Of a stretch of DNA of 64,000 nt, positions 21,646-34,296 are shown in pieces. A model generated the notes under the pieces. That model worked only from the letters and a program-made list of their open reading frames with translations. It did not search any database and was not told the origin of the DNA. The stretch covers positions 19,197,511 to 19,261,510 of the forward strand of contig CM036159.1 in the NCBI GenBank assembly GCA_020631735.1, read 5' to 3'. Both the position numbers and the translations under genes were made by a program. The stretch's first letter is position 1; each line of letters opens with the position of its first letter. The stretch is from Saccharum officinarum (lineage: Eukaryota; Streptophyta; Magnoliopsida; Poales; Poaceae).

Positions 21646-24600
21646 TGAAACGATCTCAATTTCCGTGAAGGGAAATCCACAGAGTCGAAGTGTAATAAGA
21701 CCACGATGGATCTTATTACCCAAATTCCAGTCGAATACCACATCCATACAATGATAATATCAGAGTACAATAGTGTGGAATTACATACTTTATTACATCG
21801 CCGCATTGGTGGAAACAAAAGTAGCAGACAAGCAGAACAACTTGAAGATAGGATTGCCAAACTCGAGCGTAGGCACGAACCCCTCAACCATCAATCTCCT
21901 CGGAGCTATACTCCTCAGCAGAACCTATGCCAAAAACTTATCAGTACGATTTGTACTGGCCACTCCCATCCCTATGAGCATTGCTTTGTGGATTTGGATG
22001 CATCACGGTTGTATTCAAAAGAAACCTATAGGGCTAGGGTTTCCTATGCAATAGCATATCAAGTGTATAATTTGATCAAGTTTTAACACCATTCCCACAC
22101 TCATTCCACACCATTCCCTTTTCCGAGCCAGGTTACGATCCTGGGATCATCATATCACCAACTCCACACTATTCCACACCATCGCTCAATCGACAGGCCA
22201 ACTCCCTCTCGGCACTGTCTCAAGGCCTGTAGCCCCTGGCTAAGACCGACACTCTCTTTTGGGGGAAGAAGAGAAGGACTCATCTCTCTATCTAGTTTAA
22301 GCGAAACCTAGGAAAGGTCCATAGCTGACGAGTCGGCACATGTATCGATCGATCAACCATACACTCTGCAGAGGTTTTACATAACCACAAGATCTGCCTT
22401 CCTTGCGGACCGTCGTCAACTGGGCTCATTCCGGCTGCTTGCTAGCCTAGGATAATGCCACTCTACCATTCAGCCCTGGTTCACCCCAAGTCAAGTCTGG
22501 GGTGGCTGAAACTGTGAGTCATGAGCCGGGTCCACAAGGTCTCCATGAAGTCTTAGAAGGGTGTGGGAGAAATCCTCTGTGCCCCGTATCTCCTTACACT
22601 ATCTGCTATCAACCTAGCAGTAGTGGCAAAATCCTACCAAGTAGTCCAGCCGTCCCGCACCATATAGGGCGAGTGGTACGTAAGGCTTCCCGGTGAATCT
22701 GAGTACTAGTAGGTCCTTAAGGATGACCAAGCCAGAATGTCTCCATCAGGGTTTCCATTTACCGTGCCACCACAGCACCTCCATCCCGGGCTCCACCCAT
22801 CACAGGTTCACACCCAGGTCCACCTCATATACCTTTTACCCACCACAGGTATACATTTCTAGGGGTGCCTAGGTAGCATCCCATAGTAAGACTTGCCCTA
22901 GGCTCGTCGTATACTCCAACTTGGTCGACACAACCCTCACCCTCCACACACCCAAGTCACACACGCAGCACTCTCCCCAAAGTCCAGGTAACACCAGTTT
23001 CCACCACGCACATAGTAATAGCGTAGTATAAATAAGGAAATAGATAGCAATAAGCGTGTGTCTAGCCTAATAGCAGGGTATGCAGGGGTAAGGTTGCGTC
23101 AAGGTAAAGGCTTTCAAGCAAGCATACTACCATGCAAATCCTACCAAAAATGATTGTAGTAGTAGAGTAAAGCGATAGCAGTTCTATATTAGCCATGCGT
23201 AATAGGTGCTATGAGATTTGAGTGGGATGTGGCACCTTCAGCGTAGTCGTATCCATTCTCCTCACGGTACTCACGGTCCTCGTCCGTCATGTTCTCCTCC
23301 GAGTCTGCATCGTTTGCATTATAGTCGCGTTAGCGACGTCTATAGAATAGCACAAAGAAGCAATGGAAATTCAAAAAGAGCCAATTGCACTCAAACATGG
23401 GTTTATTGCATAGAGCTTGATTTTAGATGAATTTTGGTCTTGGTTTCGTATTTTTCTGAGGTCGTATGAATTTGTTATGAATTTCTAAAGTTTAATTCAT
23501 TTCTAAAAATGGAAAAGGCCGAGTTAATCCTGGGCTGACACGTGTCGTGCTGCGGTTGGTCCACGTGGCTTGCTGACGTCAGCATGACGTCAGCATGACG
23601 CTGTCACAAAGGTTTTGAGCCGACAGGTGGGTCCCAGCTGACGTCAGCATGACGTCATCAACGTCGTCAGTTCCGACAAGTGGGTCTAGGGACTCTTAGG
23701 TCACTGACATGTGGGTCCAGTCAAAGTTAATGTTGGTCAACTTCGAGTCAATGGTCAACGGTTAGCGGCCAGCAGTCAGGGTCACTGACGTGTGGGGCCA
23801 GGGCTGCTGACGTCAGCAGCTGATGTCATCGTGACGTCAGCATGACGTCACCTCGGTTGTGCTGGCTTCTGACATGTGGGTCCTATGTGATGTCATCGTG
23901 ACATCAGCGTCTGACGTGTGGGTCCAGGGTGTCCGTGTCACTGACTGGTGGGGTTGGGGTGCTGTCGTCATCAGCTGACGTTATCATGACATCAGCGTGA
24001 TGTCACTGTGGCAATTTCCACAGCTGACATGTGGGTCCCGCGTGACATCATCACGACGCCAGTATGACGTCACCATCTAACGTGTGGGTCTAGCAACACT
24101 GTGTCGCTGACATGTGGGGCCAGGTCAACAGTCAATGTTGACCGGTCAACGGTTAACTCGGGTCGGGTCCAACTAGGCCGGTTGGGCTGGATACGGGCTG
24201 GGCTTTGGCTCGCCACGTGGCAGGCTGTGGCTCTGCCACGTCGTAGTCGTGGGCCTCAACTAGGATGCGGTCCATGGCTTGTGGTCCATGGTGGACTAGG
24301 AGACGCTGGTCCATGGACCGCAGACAGGACTACGGTGGACCAAGTCCACCCTCTCTTCTCTCAGGCGCGGCCCACGTACACCGGGTGCGCGCGCGGGTGG
24401 CTGGCGAGGGGAGTCTTCCCCAATTTCTTGCCGGCGTGCCCCCGTCGGCGACGTGATCACCGGCGAGCTCCCGCAACGGTTCAGGCATCTAATTGAGGTG
24501 GGGAAAAGTCTCCTCGCTCCATGGCGACTGTGATGGTGGGGTCGAAGTGGCGGTTGGGGCTTCATAGGGTCCCGACCACGGTGAACGGCGGCGTGGGTTC

Positions 24601-26377
24601 ATCGACGTGCATGGACAGGGCGGTAGTGATAGCGAGAACCCAGTTGGAAGAGCGTGTGAGCTCCATGGTGCTTCTATGGCCATGGCAGGCGTGTTGAAGG
24701 AGCTCCTGGTCTTCTCAGTGGTTCCGGCCATGGTGGTGGGGGCAAAACAGAGGCAATGGTGCTCCGACGAGGTGCGGTGTGGCAACGCAGGGCTTCGGTG
24801 GGCTCCTTCCTCGGCTAAGGTGAGCACAGTGTGTCTCTCATCACAGCGAAACCAATCGAGGTGTTGACGTCGCCTTTACCGCGACGTAGAAGACGCGGTG
24901 GTCTCGCCATGGTTGTGCTCTCGGCCATGGTGAGTGTGCCCGTGCGTGTGCGCTCCTGCTCCGATGTACAACGCCATGGCTGGGGTCCTCCTTTTGGCTG
25001 ATGGCAGCGCGCACGGCGCGTCCTGGTTCTCGACAAACGTGGCCATGGTGGTCTCCCTAGCTAACCAGTTGGGCTAGGCCGAAGCTTGAAGCTTCAGCAA
25101 GGCTTCGATCATGGCGGTGCACGTTCCATTGGGCTAGGGAGGTCTCAGCGGCGTACGGCTCACCTTTGGTGTTGAAGGCGAGAGGATAGCGGTGTAGTGA
25201 AGAGGTGTGGCCGTGTAGCTCCGGAGGCAGTGCCGTGTCGTCCGCTTCAGCTTGATCCGCGGCGGTGCTCCAAGCTCCGGCGTGCTTCCAGTCCTCCTCC
25301 TGGCAATGGCTCCGCCCTCTCCTCCCGAATTCCCCCCCTCAGCTCTCTACTCTTTGGTTCGAAGTGGTTGGCCTCCAGTGGCGGCGGGTGGTGAGATGAG
25401 CGCAAGGGCATCCGAGGCTAGGCTTTTATAGCCAAGCTCCCAGCTCCCATGGCGGACGGTGATCGAGCGGTGGTGGCGTGATTAGTGGCATCCAAGGGCT
25501 CTCGTGCGGTGGCGTAGGCGCGACGCAAGGGTTGCGTGGGTGCGGCGCCAAGGAGACAAGGCCATGCCCCGAGCGTGACCCCCTGGCCCGCCTCTGCCAC
25601 CGCTGTCGGGCGACGGTCGCGCAGGCGGTTGAGGCGTGGGTGAGGAAGACGACACTGTGGACGGGGTGGCTGACTTGCGGGGCCCGCGTGGCAGCGGCTG
25701 AGAGTGAAAACGGGAAACGTGCGGGCGTGGGCGACGTGCGGCTGACGCGTGGGGCCAAGCGGAAGCGGTAGCTGGCGGGGCTAGGCGTGCGGGCATTGCT
25801 GGGCCGCGAGCTGGGCCGCGCACGTGCGCTGGGGCTGGCTGGGCCGAGCGGCTGGGCTGCGAGGCCTTCTTCTCTCTTTCTTCTTTTTCTTTTCTATTTT
25901 TCATTGCTTTTCCATTATTTGAATTCAAATTTGGTTTGAAATTTGAATTCCAAACTGATGTAACTTATTCATTGGTGTTTAGGGAATTTTTGTTTAGCTA
26001 TTTTGTATATCATCATAGGTGTAGTTTGTTATATATATATATAGAATTAGTTTTTCTTTTATACAATTATCCTTGGATTTGAATAGTGATTATTTTATGG
26101 TGTGTTTCTTAGAAAAAGTTGTTAAGAATAAACAAAAAGCAAAAAGAAAATCCAAATCACAATTTGAGTTAACATTATATGCAACATTTTATTTGTTAAA
26201 ATTTAAATAAACATATTTGGTTTTAGGCATGCCATGCTTATGTGCTAACTTGGGTTGGGTTAGACCTAATGCATCTCTTAGGTTGGGTTACCATACATGA
26301 CACTCATCATCACATGGAAGTTTTGAGAAAAATTTTGTATTTGGTATTTTTGGTGTGTGGATTCTTGGGTTGTTATA
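21646..26377 (-). mobile_element. Solo LTR c of the Tekay-like element
   Basis: Full-length LTR (4732 bp) starting TGAAACGATC and ending GGTTGTTATA, where LTR a ends GTTACA. It is bounded by GAGGG on both sides (21641-21645 and 26378-26382). The host Sirevirus LTR reads straight through across the site. The left flank and duplication are the same as for LTR a, so this is the same insertion event copied by duplication and then reduced to a solo LTR. The TGACGTCA array is at about 23570-24070, the TATA at 25424-25430 (minus) and the TA run at 26030-26043. Confidence 0.9.
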
Positions 26378-26602
26378 GAGGGCTCGACTCTTGATAGTCG
26401 ATTAGCTCGCAAACCGATAAGTGGGTGTATCGCCACAACGAGGAGTAGCTTGCCGGGAAGTAAGTGAACCTCGGGATAAATTCTTGTGTCGTTCTCTTCC
26501 CGAGGATTTCTCTTGTGTGATTAATTGATTGGTTCTTCTCATCTCTACACAACGGTATAATCACTCGAAGCTCTTCTCTCGCGTTACTCCTTGTATCTAG
26601 CT

Positions 26603-27418
26603 TGATGAGGACATCGACACGCTGGACACACCGACGTTATGGTCTTCCCCAAGTTGCAATTCGTCCCCAACTCAGCTGCCACGTCACCCTCGGATTCAGC
26701 AGACACATGGTCACTGTTTTGGTCATAACTCTCTCATACGACATCAAAACGGGGCATTCTTGGATGCGTTGGAAAGGAGACAACGACGCCGTCGTTTTGG
26801 ATCTGGTCCTAGATCCAGAAGGTCCGTGGATCATTCTGTGTGACCACGTCAAGGTGTTGCGTCACCTATTTGGGCCAACTTGGCCATGTATCGTGTCGGG
26901 CCTTAAGCCCAAGTTGTGGGTGCCCAACCCCTAGCCGTTACCAACCCTAGGTCGAGTCTTAGACTATAAATATAGCCGCCGCCACTGTTAGACAATTGGG
27001 TTTTGTTTAGAGTTTAGTTTTCCATCGAGAAACTGAATCGTTCATTGTAACTGTGGTGACAAATCCTTTTACAGTGATCCAGGGCCCCCGTTCTTGATCT
27101 CCTCCACTGTGTCGATTAGTCCTTTGGAACCGAGTTCTTGAACCTCTATTGATATTCGCATCATTCATATTGGTAATTTCAGATTGCGTGTTTTTACCTT
27201 CTTGCTTGTGCGCTTCGATTCGCTTGTAGGAAAAGCCTTCTTGGCGAGGTCAATCAAGTTGTGCTTGGTTGATAACCAACGGAGCAGTGGTGTAACGGTT
27301 GCAGGGTTCGTATCGTGTCTGATTTGAAGCTGGATCGCCAACGTCGAGTTCTCCACAAGTTGAACTTACCGGTTACCTCTCGGAAGATCGGGCCAGCATT
27401 CATCAATTGGTATCATCA
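26603..27418 (+). mobile_element. Solo LTR, CRM-like gypsy
   Basis: An 816-bp segment starting TGATGAGGACATCGACAC and ending TTGGTATCATCA, flanked by TAGCT on both sides (26598-26602 and 27419-27423) inside the Sirevirus LTR. TATAAATA lies at 26965-26972. The second half matches the LTR at 60667-61448 in layout (TATA, GCCGCC region, AAAGCCTTCTTGGCGAGGTC, TCGGAAGATCGGG). Starting TGATGA and ending in a TTGGTATC that doubles as PBS start is what I recall of CRM-clade LTRs. No internal part remains. Confidence 0.75.
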
Positions 27419-27605
27419 TAGCTTGTAGTTGTTGTTGTGTTTAGTGGATAGCCTTGTACTAGACTTGTGTAGGTGGCTTGCTTAATTAGTTAGAGCTAGT
27501 GCATTTTGCTTCGCCACCTTTTGTACTAACACTTGTGGTTAAGTAATTCTTGTAGAATTTTTAATTAGTCTATTCACCCCCCCTCTAGCCTATTTGGACC
27601 TTACA

Positions 27606-29465
27606 GAGGGCCGACGGTGTCGCAACTTCCCTACAAGGAAAAAATCATGGCACGAAGGCCGGACGCAGATGGTGAACAACGACGAAGTGGTGCTATTGTC
27701 CTTCAGCATGGTGGCACTGTGGGGTCGCTTCCTCCCTGCTATAGTAGGAACAACGGCACGAAGGCCGGGCTCAACACGAGTAACGGTAGGAAGGGGAAAA
27801 GATGGAGTCTTGGGCTTTGGGAGCTCACCGTCTGTTCGGGCAAGGCATTGCGGTCTTGGAACGGGGGAGCGTCAAGGTGCTACCGTCGTGCTTAGGGCAT
27901 AGACAAACATGTTGTGGCAGTGCATCAAGGCGAAGGCTTGCTGTTCTAGTTGCAGCTTCAGCAAGCGATGTAGCTCCTGCTCTCGGCCATGGTGATGTCG
28001 GTGCGGGTCAAAGTGGAGGGCACCAGTGCGGTCTCGACGGAGCACGATGACACCGGTGTGGAGAGGCTTGTCATGGCCGAGATGGGGTCAGGGCTTGGCA
28101 TGGCCGTGGCCGAGGACGAGGCGCAGAGCAGAGGCTCGAGGTGGACGTCAATGATGGTGGTCCGGGGTCACACCGTCATGTAGCTAGGAAGCGGGGTGGC
28201 GCGAGCTCAAGGAGGCGTTGGGCTTCAACGGCATGGAGATGCTCCTGGCGTGGACGCGGACGAGGTGGTGCAGTTGTGTGGCCCGACTGCGATGTCACAG
28301 TTGCGGCGAAGGCATGGTGCAGCCAAGCTGTGGCTTGGCGAGGATGGCTCTAGGCGACAACGCTGCATGGAGAGGAGCAGCGGCAAGCTCGGGTGGCGCG
28401 GTGGTCGACGGAGTTTGGCGAGCAGGGCACCAAGGGGCTCAGCGCGTCTATAAGGATAGGGAGAAGGGAGTGGCGACAGCGGCAGGGAAAATGGAGAAGG
28501 GCACCTACACCTGTGGCTCTTATAGGGCATTGATCTAGGGTTCTAGGGGCTCCAGTGATCCTCGTCATTCATGCCACAGATGGGACATGTGCGGATCTCG
28601 GGCATGCGTGTACGGACACTGAGGCACGAGGGGTGCATCTCCACACCGCGGGCAGCGGTGGCGGCTCCTAGGAACATAGGGGCATGCCTAGGGTTTGGAT
28701 GCTGGGGCACGTCGGGCCCGTGGGGGCCAAGTGCGCGGTCTTGCGAGGGCCAAGCGGTGAAGCGGGCTTGTGGCTTGTGTGGGCCGGTGCAACGTGGAAG
28801 AGGCGGGGTGGGCTGGTGGCGCTATTGGGCTAGGAGGCCAGCTAGGCCACGCGGATGGAGGAAGGCCGAGGTGGATCGAATGAGGCGGTTGGGCCGCACG
28901 AGGGGCTGGGCGACGCCGAGGCCTAAGCGGTGGCTGAGGCAAGGAGGGAGGTGCTGATGTGCCAGCTGCTAAAACAGGGAAGGCCTCGCTAGGCTAGTGG
29001 GGAATGGAGAAATGGATTTTCCTTTTATGAATTATGGCCCGAGAATTTTGAGAGGGATTCAAAAGGAATTTGAGAAGGATTCAAAGAAATTTGAGAGGAA
29101 TTTAAGGAGTGGAGGAAAAAGGATTTTTCCCAATGGTTTTCCCATTTATGCCAAGATGATTTAAGGAAAAATTCAGAAATAATTCAGGAAGTGAATTTCA
29201 AGGGAAATTGGAGGAGGGATTTAAATGGGATTGGGGAGAAGTTTGTTGCTACGGATTTGTGCACTCCAAACTAGACTCAAAACCTGAAACCGACTCAAGA
29301 ACAAGGCACACACCTACAACCAATTCTATATGAGTGCCACAATTTGTTAACAAGCTCCACTGAGTTGACTTTGGTTTGACCTAAAGACTACATGATTCAC
29401 ACATTGCAGGAAAATTTTTAAAAAGCTCGTATTTTTTTGGTTGCGCAAAAACCTGGGTTGTTACA
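27606..29465 (-). mobile_element. Gypsy LTR fragment (Tekay-like), left end missing
   Basis: GC-rich 27606-28960, then AT-rich with GGATTTGAGAAGG-like repeats near 29050-29130, ending ACCTGGGTTGTTACA. In minus sense this is an LTR start TGTAACAACCCAGG, close in form to LTR a. A weak minus TATA (TCTTATA, 28518-28524) lies at a similar depth. The left part is cut by the Sirevirus ending at 27605. The many short open frames in the GC-rich part are not credible genes. Confidence 0.6.
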
Positions 29466-31572
29466 TGCTACAACAGGATAGATTTATCTGTGCGCTTGCA
29501 GATACCTTATAACTTGTGTGCATTTAATTTATACCGATATTGGGCATTTTATTTCACCGGTCATAGGTGTGTAGAGAAGTTTATGACCGGATTTAAGATA
29601 GATGGACATACTACAAGAGGGGGCAAACTTGTTTGCATATCGGTCATCTAGTGCCACTCAAGTGATCTAACTTGCATCGTTGCTAGGATCGAGTGGCATG
29701 GTGAAATAGGTAACTAATCCTTTGAAAAATGATTGTGAAAATGCTAACGCTTGCACAAGATGGTGAACACTTGATAGTGTTAGCACATTTGCAAAGGTGG
29801 TGATATTGGAGAAGAAATCTGTGCTATAGTGAATGGAGGAGAGCACACTTACATTGCAAGAAGAGATAGAGAGGGAGTCTTGTGTGTGCTCGGCTTCTCT
29901 TTCATTGCATGCACTTTGAGAAGGGTAAAAATAGACAAGCATTGCATGCACTCTAATCCAAAGAGAGGGAGTGTGTGGTTGCATGCTTGCTTTGTTGACC
30001 AAGTGAAAGGACGCACCGCGTGAAGTGAAAGAAACGAGTGGTCACGTTGACCGGACGTTGGGTCCAGGATGACTGAACACGTTCGGTCAAGTGACCTAAG
30101 GCAAAGCCAGCTGGCTACATGCGATCGGACGTGCGCCTAACACTATTCATAGGACGACACAGAGCGCGCAGTGGCGTGCAAATGCAGTGGTGCGTCCGAT
30201 CATGGGTGACCGAAAGTGTCCGATCATGTTTGGGAGCTCTTGGTTTGGTTTTGGACCACGACCAGACTCTGGCTATCGCAGGTTCGGTCATGACTTGCAT
30301 GCGCGTCCGATCAGGTGTGCGAGCACGCGCGAAGAGAGCCGGTGGGCAGCAACGACTATTTTTAAACGGTTGTGACACGTGGTGGTGTTGGAGCGACTGG
30401 ACGCATGCGACCGGACAGGTCCGGTCTTTGCGCATGTGCATCCGGTCCATGCGTAGAAAAGGGGTAGCGGCTATATTTGGCCTTTGGGCTATAAATAGAG
30501 AGGTGTCTTGGACATGGCTGAGGTTGAGCACCTTAGGGGACTTTGTGTCCATGCTTGAGAGTGCTTGGGAGCTCTCTAACTCACTTGTGCTTGCAAGATT
30601 GTAAATCAAATGCGAGTGAGTGATTCTAGTGCGATTGCATTGATAGATTGCATCGAGTGGCACTAGGTGATCGAGTTGCAAGCCAGTGGTGCTTGTTACT
30701 CTTGGAGGTTGCCACCTCCTAGATGACTTGGTGGTGAGTTCTCCGTCGTGAAGCACGCAATAAGATTGTGTGGTGCTCTAGAGAAGGATTTATGAGGGGT
30801 ACCGTGCTCACCCCGTGGGAGCCACGAAGAGCAACACTAGTAGAGCATGTCATTAAGCTACCCTCACTTTTGAGGTAGGTTCTTGCGGTGCCCAACATGT
30901 GGGCTTGGTAGGTGATGCCAATTAATCGCCGAACCACCAAGTGAGCGATTGACTCTATGGGGACTAGTTTTGTGGCAACCAAATAAGCCTCGGGAGAAAA
31001 ATCATCGTGTCAACATTGTTCTTCCTGTTGGTTTGTATTCCCCATACACAAGCTTGTATTTATATTCATATACGTTGTGCTTGTGTAGTTGCTCTTGTAA
31101 TTAGTTAGCTTATGTAGCTTGCTAGTTACCTTCTTGCTTGTGTAGCATAGAAGTAGCTCCCTTGCGTGACTAATTCGGTTTGAGTAACCCTGTTAGTCAC
31201 ATTGCTTAGTTTGAGTAGCTAAGTAATTTGTGTTCTATAATTTGTCTTATGTAGCCTTGTTATTGAGCATTCCTAGCGAGCTTAGGTGGCTTTGTGCATT
31301 TGATTACTAGTTGTGTAGGAGCTCCCCCGTGCTTGAAGTACTAGTTACATAGGTTTGTGTGACCTTCATCTAGAATTGAGTAGGTGAGCTCTAGCTAACC
31401 CGAGACCTTTGTTGCCTAATTAGGATCTTTATAAGGTGTTTATGAATTTAGATAGAGGGGTGTAGTCTTGGCTAAACCGATAATTTTAATTTCGCATTTG
31501 TTTTGATTAGCCAGCATAATTAATTTTAGAAAAGACTATTTACCCCCTTTAGTCCACCATCTCGACCCTACA
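29466..31572 (+). mobile_element. Third Sirevirus-like LTR, 3' portion
   Basis: Diverged relative of the Sirevirus LTR above. It shares the GACCGGATTTAAGATAG / CAAGAGGGGGCAA phrase, the GTGTTAGCACATTTGC phrase (29780-29795), decayed CGTCCGATCA dyads (30040-30450), a TATA box (30489-30498), the TCTTGCGGTGCCCA region and the pyrimidine-rich end CTATTTACCCCC before CCCTACA. Its left part is cut by the gypsy LTR fragment ending at 29465. Confidence 0.7.
30489..30498 (+). promoter_or_regulatory. TATA box of third Sirevirus-like LTR
   Basis: CTATAAATAG, the same decamer as in the other two Sirevirus LTRs, again downstream of CGTCCG dyads. Confidence 0.6.
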
Positions 31573-32844
31573 GAAGGTTCATCCACCCGTGGTGTTGGTG
31601 CCAAGTTAACCTCTGGATCTTTTTGTGGATTCTAACCTTCTCTATAGCACAGGAAAGCCCCGGAGCATAAACCCTCTCTTAGTATTTACAAATCTTTCTT
31701 ATACTTTAAGTCTTGTGAGATGTGCATTAAGTAATTAGGAGTTGGTCAAATACCATTGTTGCATGATTACCTTGATATTCAGGTATCCTTAGTTATACCC
31801 TGTTAGTATGTGTAGGTCATTTTCTCTGATGCTTAGTAATACTTAGACTTCAATAGAAGTCAAATGATGGTTTCATCATTCGCAAGAAATAGGTTTACCT
31901 TTGTTCTTCTCGGCTCCATTCTTAGGTCATGACAATTCCATGATAAGGATAATGTTTAAATTGAGACCAGATGGGACACAGGTTTTGTCTCTGGTGGTTA
32001 AGCCAACAGGGTTGTCTGGTCGTGCTTGTCCTGTCTGTGTCGATTGAGGACCATTCGTTATAGGCTTGCTTGTTCAAGACCTTACAGTACTAGCCACATA
32101 CTTCGGTAAGCCTGATACCTCGACCATTCCATTATGAGAAGGGACAACCATGCACTAGGAGTGGAGAGATGGTGAGAGTAGCATGTACACATCCTATGAA
32201 TCCGTCACGGATGAATGACGCAGGGAGGTGGAGTAATGTGCTCTCAAGTAGCACAAGACCCATTCCTGTTTTGGAGGATCTGAGTGAAGGTTGATATATA
32301 TAGGTCTAGAACCTGCATATGTCCTGTGGTAAGAAAACCCAGCTAGCCCTAATCGATTCGAATCGTCGTGCTCCTCGGTTATGGAGACTCGATCAACTGC
32401 CCTGCATCGTGGTTAATCAATGAAAACTTGGTTACTTATGGTTAAGAATATGAGAAGAGATGAGATGCTTAATGAAGTGATTGATGCAGAATAGGTGCAA
32501 AATGGATACTTATAATAACTTAATACTAGCTAAAATATTGAATGTAAGGATCCACTTATAGTAAGCTTTTCCGCAAAAGTTACTCTTGCTTCAATCTTTC
32601 TCATAAGCCAGCATACCCTTGGAGTCTTTTCTTTCGGTTGGATAAGACTTGTTGAGTACCCTCAAGTACTCAGGGTTTTCTAACCCCTGTTGCAGGTTCT
32701 GACTTGTACTACTAATCGAGGTCATGTCGGTGGGTGTTGGTATTTCTTAGCTTAACACTTGTTTTAGAAGCCACCTATTAATTACCTTCACCTCTAGCTT
32801 ACTTGTACCAGGCTATCATCCCTAGTGTTGAAGCTAAAAGTTTT
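31573..32844 (+). mobile_element. Old gypsy-type LTR remnant, plus orientation
   Basis: Non-coding sequence with phrases typical of grass gypsy LTRs: GTGTCGATTGAGGACC at 32038-32053, and TTGAGTACCCTCAAGTACTCAGG then TGTTGCAGGTTCTGACTTG near 32650-32705. The same phrases occur in reverse orientation at 38795-40052. Neither end is defined, and there is no coding frame. Confidence 0.5.
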
Positions 32845-34279
32845 TGTAGGCACTACCCCACAATACTACTAAGTAGTTATCTTATTATTTCATGTGACTA
32901 AAGAAGATAAAGATAAGAACAGAAAGTATCTGCAAGCACACAGATAATTATACCATTGTAGCATTTTACCTAGGAGTATTCTAGGGATCATTATTTATAT
33001 TTTAACACTGGGAAGGGATGGCTTAAAGAAAATCTGATGATCACTTATACATATAATGGAGAGTGAACCATGTCTAATCTATCTACTCATAACAGGGATA
33101 AGTCAAAGTCACAAGATAAATATATAATGAATAATAAATAGCAAGTCATAAATAGTGTAATTCACCTAGAGCACTCCCTTCTAAGGCAATAGCATGGTTT
33201 AGGTAAAAGTAAAGAAATATTCCTAAGTCATTCTTAATTACATATCAGAGTATACTATGATTAGTGCAATTACACCTAGCAATCATGTCAAGAATACTTT
33301 ATATCTACACACAAGGGACATTATTAAGAAAGATCAAGAACAGAGCAAGTCTTCCTTCGCAACCAGGTCCTACTTGTCCTATATTTGGGGAGTGGACTAC
33401 AAAAAACTCAACAGGAGTGTCACTTTCGTGATCTACCATATGGCCTGGAATATAGGGTGCATTCACAGGTAAACAACATCTAAGCTCCATGCTTACATGA
33501 TGTTGACCACTCATCCATGATGTCAAAGAGTGAGCGCTATATGATCTTATGTTTAAATATAAAGACATTCTAACTATACTAGGCATATAATCAAAGTAGA
33601 CAATATAATTGAGAACATATATAATATATAGAGCAATGTCATATATATTGTAACTAGCAAGAATATATATAGAAATATACAAAAGAGAGGTTACAGAAGG
33701 CTTTACCAAAACCGTGCTCTTGACACGATCTGGAATCCAAGTGAAGCTTGCCTCCCTCTACTTCTAGCTTAGTTAGCTATGCCCTAGAATTGGTGGAGCT
33801 TTAAGGAAACTAGGGTTTCTGGCTCTGAAGACTTGATCAAATGACTTAGAGATATGCCTAACCCCATGGGGTAGAGCCCTACTTATATAGGCCGGTGGAA
33901 TGAACCATGGCCCTCGGATCAAACCGACTTGAATCAATGGTGAAGATGCAAACCCTAAGGCGGTGGAGGAACTGACGTAGAAGCGAGAGGCTGACAGGGG
34001 ACCCCATAGGTTGGCTGACCTAGCCCTATGCCAGGTGGGCTCTCCCTTCGGTGGGTCCCCTTCTCATGTCTTCTAGATCCTTCTCAACTTGGTTCTACGG
34101 TGGAATATGCTTTTTATCCCAACGTCCTTGATATCTTGCCTTCTTTTCCTAATAAACCCCTGCAGAAACACAGATTCACCAAAACTTGTGGAATTCTATC
34201 AGATTAAACCCTTTGGAGGTTGATATTTGCCCTTTTTCATGTTTGGTTGATGGTTTATAATAGTAGTTAGTGATCGTGA
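32845..34279 (-). repeat. Left LTR of the coding-free element
   Basis: 1435 bp, direct repeat of 35876-37310. Contains a shared TATATAGGCCGG phrase (about 33894) and a long AT-rich half. Open frames inside it are disrupted in the other LTR. Confidence 0.75.
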
Positions 34280-34296
34280 ACAACTCCCCCAAGCTT
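34280..34296 (-). other. Possible polypurine tract of the coding-free element
   Basis: ACAACTCCCCCAAGCTT in plus sense reads AAGCTTGGGGGAGTTGT on the minus strand, directly before the LTR. This gives the element its minus orientation. Confidence 0.5.

Larger units (their letters stand above)
20073..27605 (+). mobile_element. Sirevirus 3' LTR, copy 2, complete but interrupted twice
   Basis: Starts TGAAAGCCCAAG after the PPT and ends CTATTTGGACCTTACA, after the pyrimidine-rich CTATTCACCCCCCCTC phrase typical of Sirevirus LTR ends. The LTR pieces are 20073-21645, 26383-26602 and 27424-27605, about 1.98 kb in total. The interruptions are solo LTR c (21646-26377) and a CRM-like solo LTR (26603-27418). 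Unlike copy 1 it has no insertion at 20187-20191. TATA box at 21246-21255. It is followed at 27606 by unrelated gypsy LTR sequence and not by a PBS, as expected for a 3' LTR. Confidence 0.85.

Noticed and set aside
27606..27610. GAGGG right after the Sirevirus LTR, the same as the TSD of LTR c
   Set aside because: LTR c's own right duplication is at 26378-26382. This second GAGGG belongs to the adjoining gypsy LTR and is most likely coincidence.
27594..28957. Several overlapping 80-130-codon frames in GC-rich DNA that could pass for a gene
   Set aside because: They occur in all frames on both strands, share no domain, and lie in an LTR fragment.
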